The notes under the pieces were generated by a model. That model was not told the DNA's origin. It ran no database searches and worked only from the letters and a program-made list of their open reading frames with translations. A program made the translations under genes and the position numbers. This document shows, piece by piece, positions 29,273 through 30,108 of a stretch of 30,108 nucleotides of DNA. The DNA is from Thermoleophilia bacterium UBA2241 (GTDB lineage: Bacteria > Actinomycetota > Thermoleophilia > UBA2241), in contig DDYF01000024.1 in NCBI GenBank assembly GCA_002347645.1, positions 1 through 30,108 on the forward strand. The letters are read 5' to 3'. Numbering within the stretch: position 1 is the stretch's first letter; the number at the start of each line of letters is the position of its first letter.

Positions 29273-29562
29273 GATCTCTCCCCTCAGTGGTCGCTCAGCG
29301 ACGCCCGCCGTTCCTCACGCCCTACCGGGGCGCCGCGCTTCCCCAAGTGCCTACCCCGAAGAGACTCCGCCGCACCTTGACGTACGTCAGCCCGGGCACG
29401 CCCGCCGCCTGCCTCGGGCGCCGGGACACGCCGCCTCGCCGACTCACGCCCGGACGCGCCTCGCGCCTCTGCTCCGTCATGCGCGTTTGACGACGCCGGG
29501 AAGCCGGGTATATGCTTTGTGCACGAAGGAACAAACTACAACATTTACCTGGGAGGGATGTC
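29273..29562. other. 290-base intergenic region before the 58-residue gene
   Basis: It separates the small cupin gene from the 58-residue gene. No gene or tRNA was recognised. The last 80 bases are unusually AT-rich for this window and hold the promoter described separately. The first 200 bases are GC-rich with no clear motif. Confidence 0.4.
29487..29516 (+). promoter_or_regulatory. Strong sigma-70-type promoter for the 58-residue gene
   Basis: TTGACG at 29487-29492, 18 bases, then TATGCT at 29511-29516. This is the only promoter in the window where both boxes are close to consensus. The transcript would begin near 29523 and include an AT-rich leader with GGGAGGG six bases before ATG 29563. 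Confidence 0.6.
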
Positions 29563-29739
29563 ATGCGCAGCACCGTCTTCAGTCTCGTACAGAGCGTCCT
29601 GGACGGCGCCGGTGAAGCCATCGGCACCCCCTCTGGTGTGAGTCCCGCCCGCCTCGACCGGTACGCCCCCAAGGGGCCGAACGGCGAGCTTGACTATTTC
29701 GGCAACGAGGTCTCTGCGAGGCACTTGCGAGGCCGTTGA
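29563..29739 (+). CDS. 58-residue hypothetical protein with strong promoter
   Basis: ATG 29563 has a clear GGGAGGG ribosome-binding site and a strong promoter. The protein has no signal peptide or membrane segment. Its first half is helical and hydrophobic-faced (S-L-V-Q-S-V-L-D-G-A-G-E-A-I), and its second half is polar with R-L-D-R-Y-A-P-K-G-P-N-G-E-L and a final E-V-S-A-R-H-L-R-G-R. No family is recognised. The strong signals mean it is probably abundant, and two hairpins follow it. Possible roles as a ribosome-, DNA- or RNA-binding small protein would be guesses. ATG 29512 would be an upstream start but lies in the -10 region. Confidence 0.62.
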   Translation: MRSTVFSLVQSVLDGAGEAIGTPSGVSPARLDRYAPKGPNGELDYFGNEVSARHLRGR

Positions 29740-29757
29740 CGAATACCATCACCGCGA

Positions 29758-29775
29758 GCGACGCCCCCCCGTCGC
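29758..29775. repeat. 6-bp hairpin with C-rich loop
   Basis: GCGACG (29758-29763) pairs with CGTCGC (29770-29775) around a loop of six C. It lies 18 bases after the 58-residue gene's stop and just before the larger structure. Confidence 0.4.
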
Positions 29776-29779
29776 GAAC

Positions 29780-29862
29780 GGTCACGAGGCCCTTCGCCGT
29801 CTGGCTCCGGCCCCCCCGACCCGCCAGACGCACCGGCGAAGGGCCTCACCCCTTCTGTGACC
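29780..29862 (+). terminator. Long GC-rich structured region, terminator or RNA element
   Basis: An outer pair GGTCAC (29780-29785) with GTGACC (29857-29862) encloses a perfect 14-bp stem: 29786-29799 with 29834-29847. A further TCTGG/CCAGA pair lies inside (29800-29804 with 29824-29828). The loop is C-rich (C7). No U-tract follows. It could be a terminator for the 58-residue gene or a stable RNA; the sequence alone does not decide. Confidence 0.5.
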
Positions 29863-29874
29863 AAGCAGCACCGG

Positions 29875-29997
29875 TCACCCGCAGTCGTCGCTCTCGTCGC
29901 CGTCCCTGTCGGCCCTGTTCACGCACCCTCGGCACGCCGGGTCCTTCAGGCTGCCGGTCAGGCTGCCGATGACGTGAGGCGACCGGTCTCCACACAT
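29875..29997 (-). CDS. Possible 40-residue Cys-containing protein (weak)
   Basis: ATG to TGA, 40 residues, with C at positions 2, 23, 26 and 39 and C-R-G-C in the middle, then an acidic tail (D-R-D-G-D-E-S-D-D-C-G). Third positions are mostly G or C, but there is no Shine-Dalgarno sequence and no -10 hexamer at leaderless spacing. It would be convergent with the 58-residue gene. It may be a chance frame. Confidence 0.22.
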   Translation of the reverse strand: MCGDRSPHVIGSLTGSLKDPACRGCVNRADRDGDESDDCG

Positions 29998-30011
29998 GGG
30001 AGGATCACGTG

Positions 30012-30092
30012 ATGGCCCGCTGGGAAGGGCGCCTCTGGCTCTTCACCCTATGGACCGTCGAGGCCTGCATCGCGGCGGGCGCGATCGAGTAG
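30012..30092 (+). CDS. Possible 26-residue peptide (weak)
   Basis: ATG 30012 follows GGGAGG at about eight bases and encodes 26 residues (M-A-R-W-E-G-R-L-W-L-F-T-L-W ... G-A-I-E) ending in TAG. It is Trp-rich and moderately hydrophobic. There is no further support and it lies at the window edge. Confidence 0.25.
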   Translation: MARWEGRLWLFTLWTVEACIAAGAIE

Positions 30093-30108
30093 TGTCCCGG
30101 GTTGTGTG

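Noticed and set aside
1..30108. CRISPR array, tRNA or rRNA genes
   Set aside because: No regularly spaced repeat and no T-loop (GTTCRA) with a closing acceptor stem was found by eye.

Overview
The window is about 70% GC, with G or C at most third codon positions, frequent GTG starts, Tat and actinobacterial-style secreted proteins and few long intergenic gaps. This suggests a chromosomal segment of a high-GC Gram-positive bacterium (Actinomycetota). Several [4Fe-4S] or flavin redox proteins (Cys-rich flavoprotein, ferredoxin-tailed aldo/keto reductase, flavoredoxin-like protein, hemerythrin-like proteins) suggest a low-oxygen or oxygen-variable lifestyle. The lineage is inference, because no rRNA or tRNA is present. 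No CRISPR array, insertion sequence, phage gene or integrase was seen.

Layout. 1-724: tail of a GAF-domain protein. 764-10998: a DNA-metabolism block with an exonuclease/DinG helicase fusion, a small group of membrane and small proteins, a Cys-rich flavoprotein overlapping a RecB-like/DEDD nuclease, and sbcD-sbcC transcribed divergently from that nuclease. 11102-13503: two exported proteins (an anchored unknown and a beta-propeller). 13627-14308: MntA-HepT toxin-antitoxin pair. 14345-17550: Fe-S aldo/keto reductase, FmdB-type zinc ribbon, hisG and a DUF429 protein. 17647-20339: OsmC-like, ArsC, flavin reductase and bicupin genes, with a perfect CsoR/CstR-like operator between the first two. 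20403-25265: membrane/zinc-ribbon protein, Tat-exported DUF362 protein, lone nucleotidyltransferase-like protein, and two convergent hemerythrin-related genes. 25481-28345: ABC-F ATPase followed closely by mutY. 28402-30092: GyrI-like protein, small cupin, a strongly promoted 58-residue protein and GC-rich RNA hairpins.

How the genes fit together. SbcC and SbcD form one complex. The RecB/DEDD nuclease, the exonuclease-DinG fusion and MutY add further repair functions but are not in one operon. MntA and HepT form a toxin-antitoxin pair. The other genes look like ordinary housekeeping, redox and envelope genes.

Three things stand out. First, sbcD itself carries a 44-bp perfect palindrome in phase with its codons, although SbcCD is known to cut hairpins made by palindromes. 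Second, at least six genes have a -10-like hexamer exactly 6-7 nt before the start codon and no Shine-Dalgarno sequence, which points to common leaderless transcription. Third, MutY has lost all four cysteines of its [4Fe-4S] cluster, and the DUF438-like protein has lost most hemerythrin ligands.
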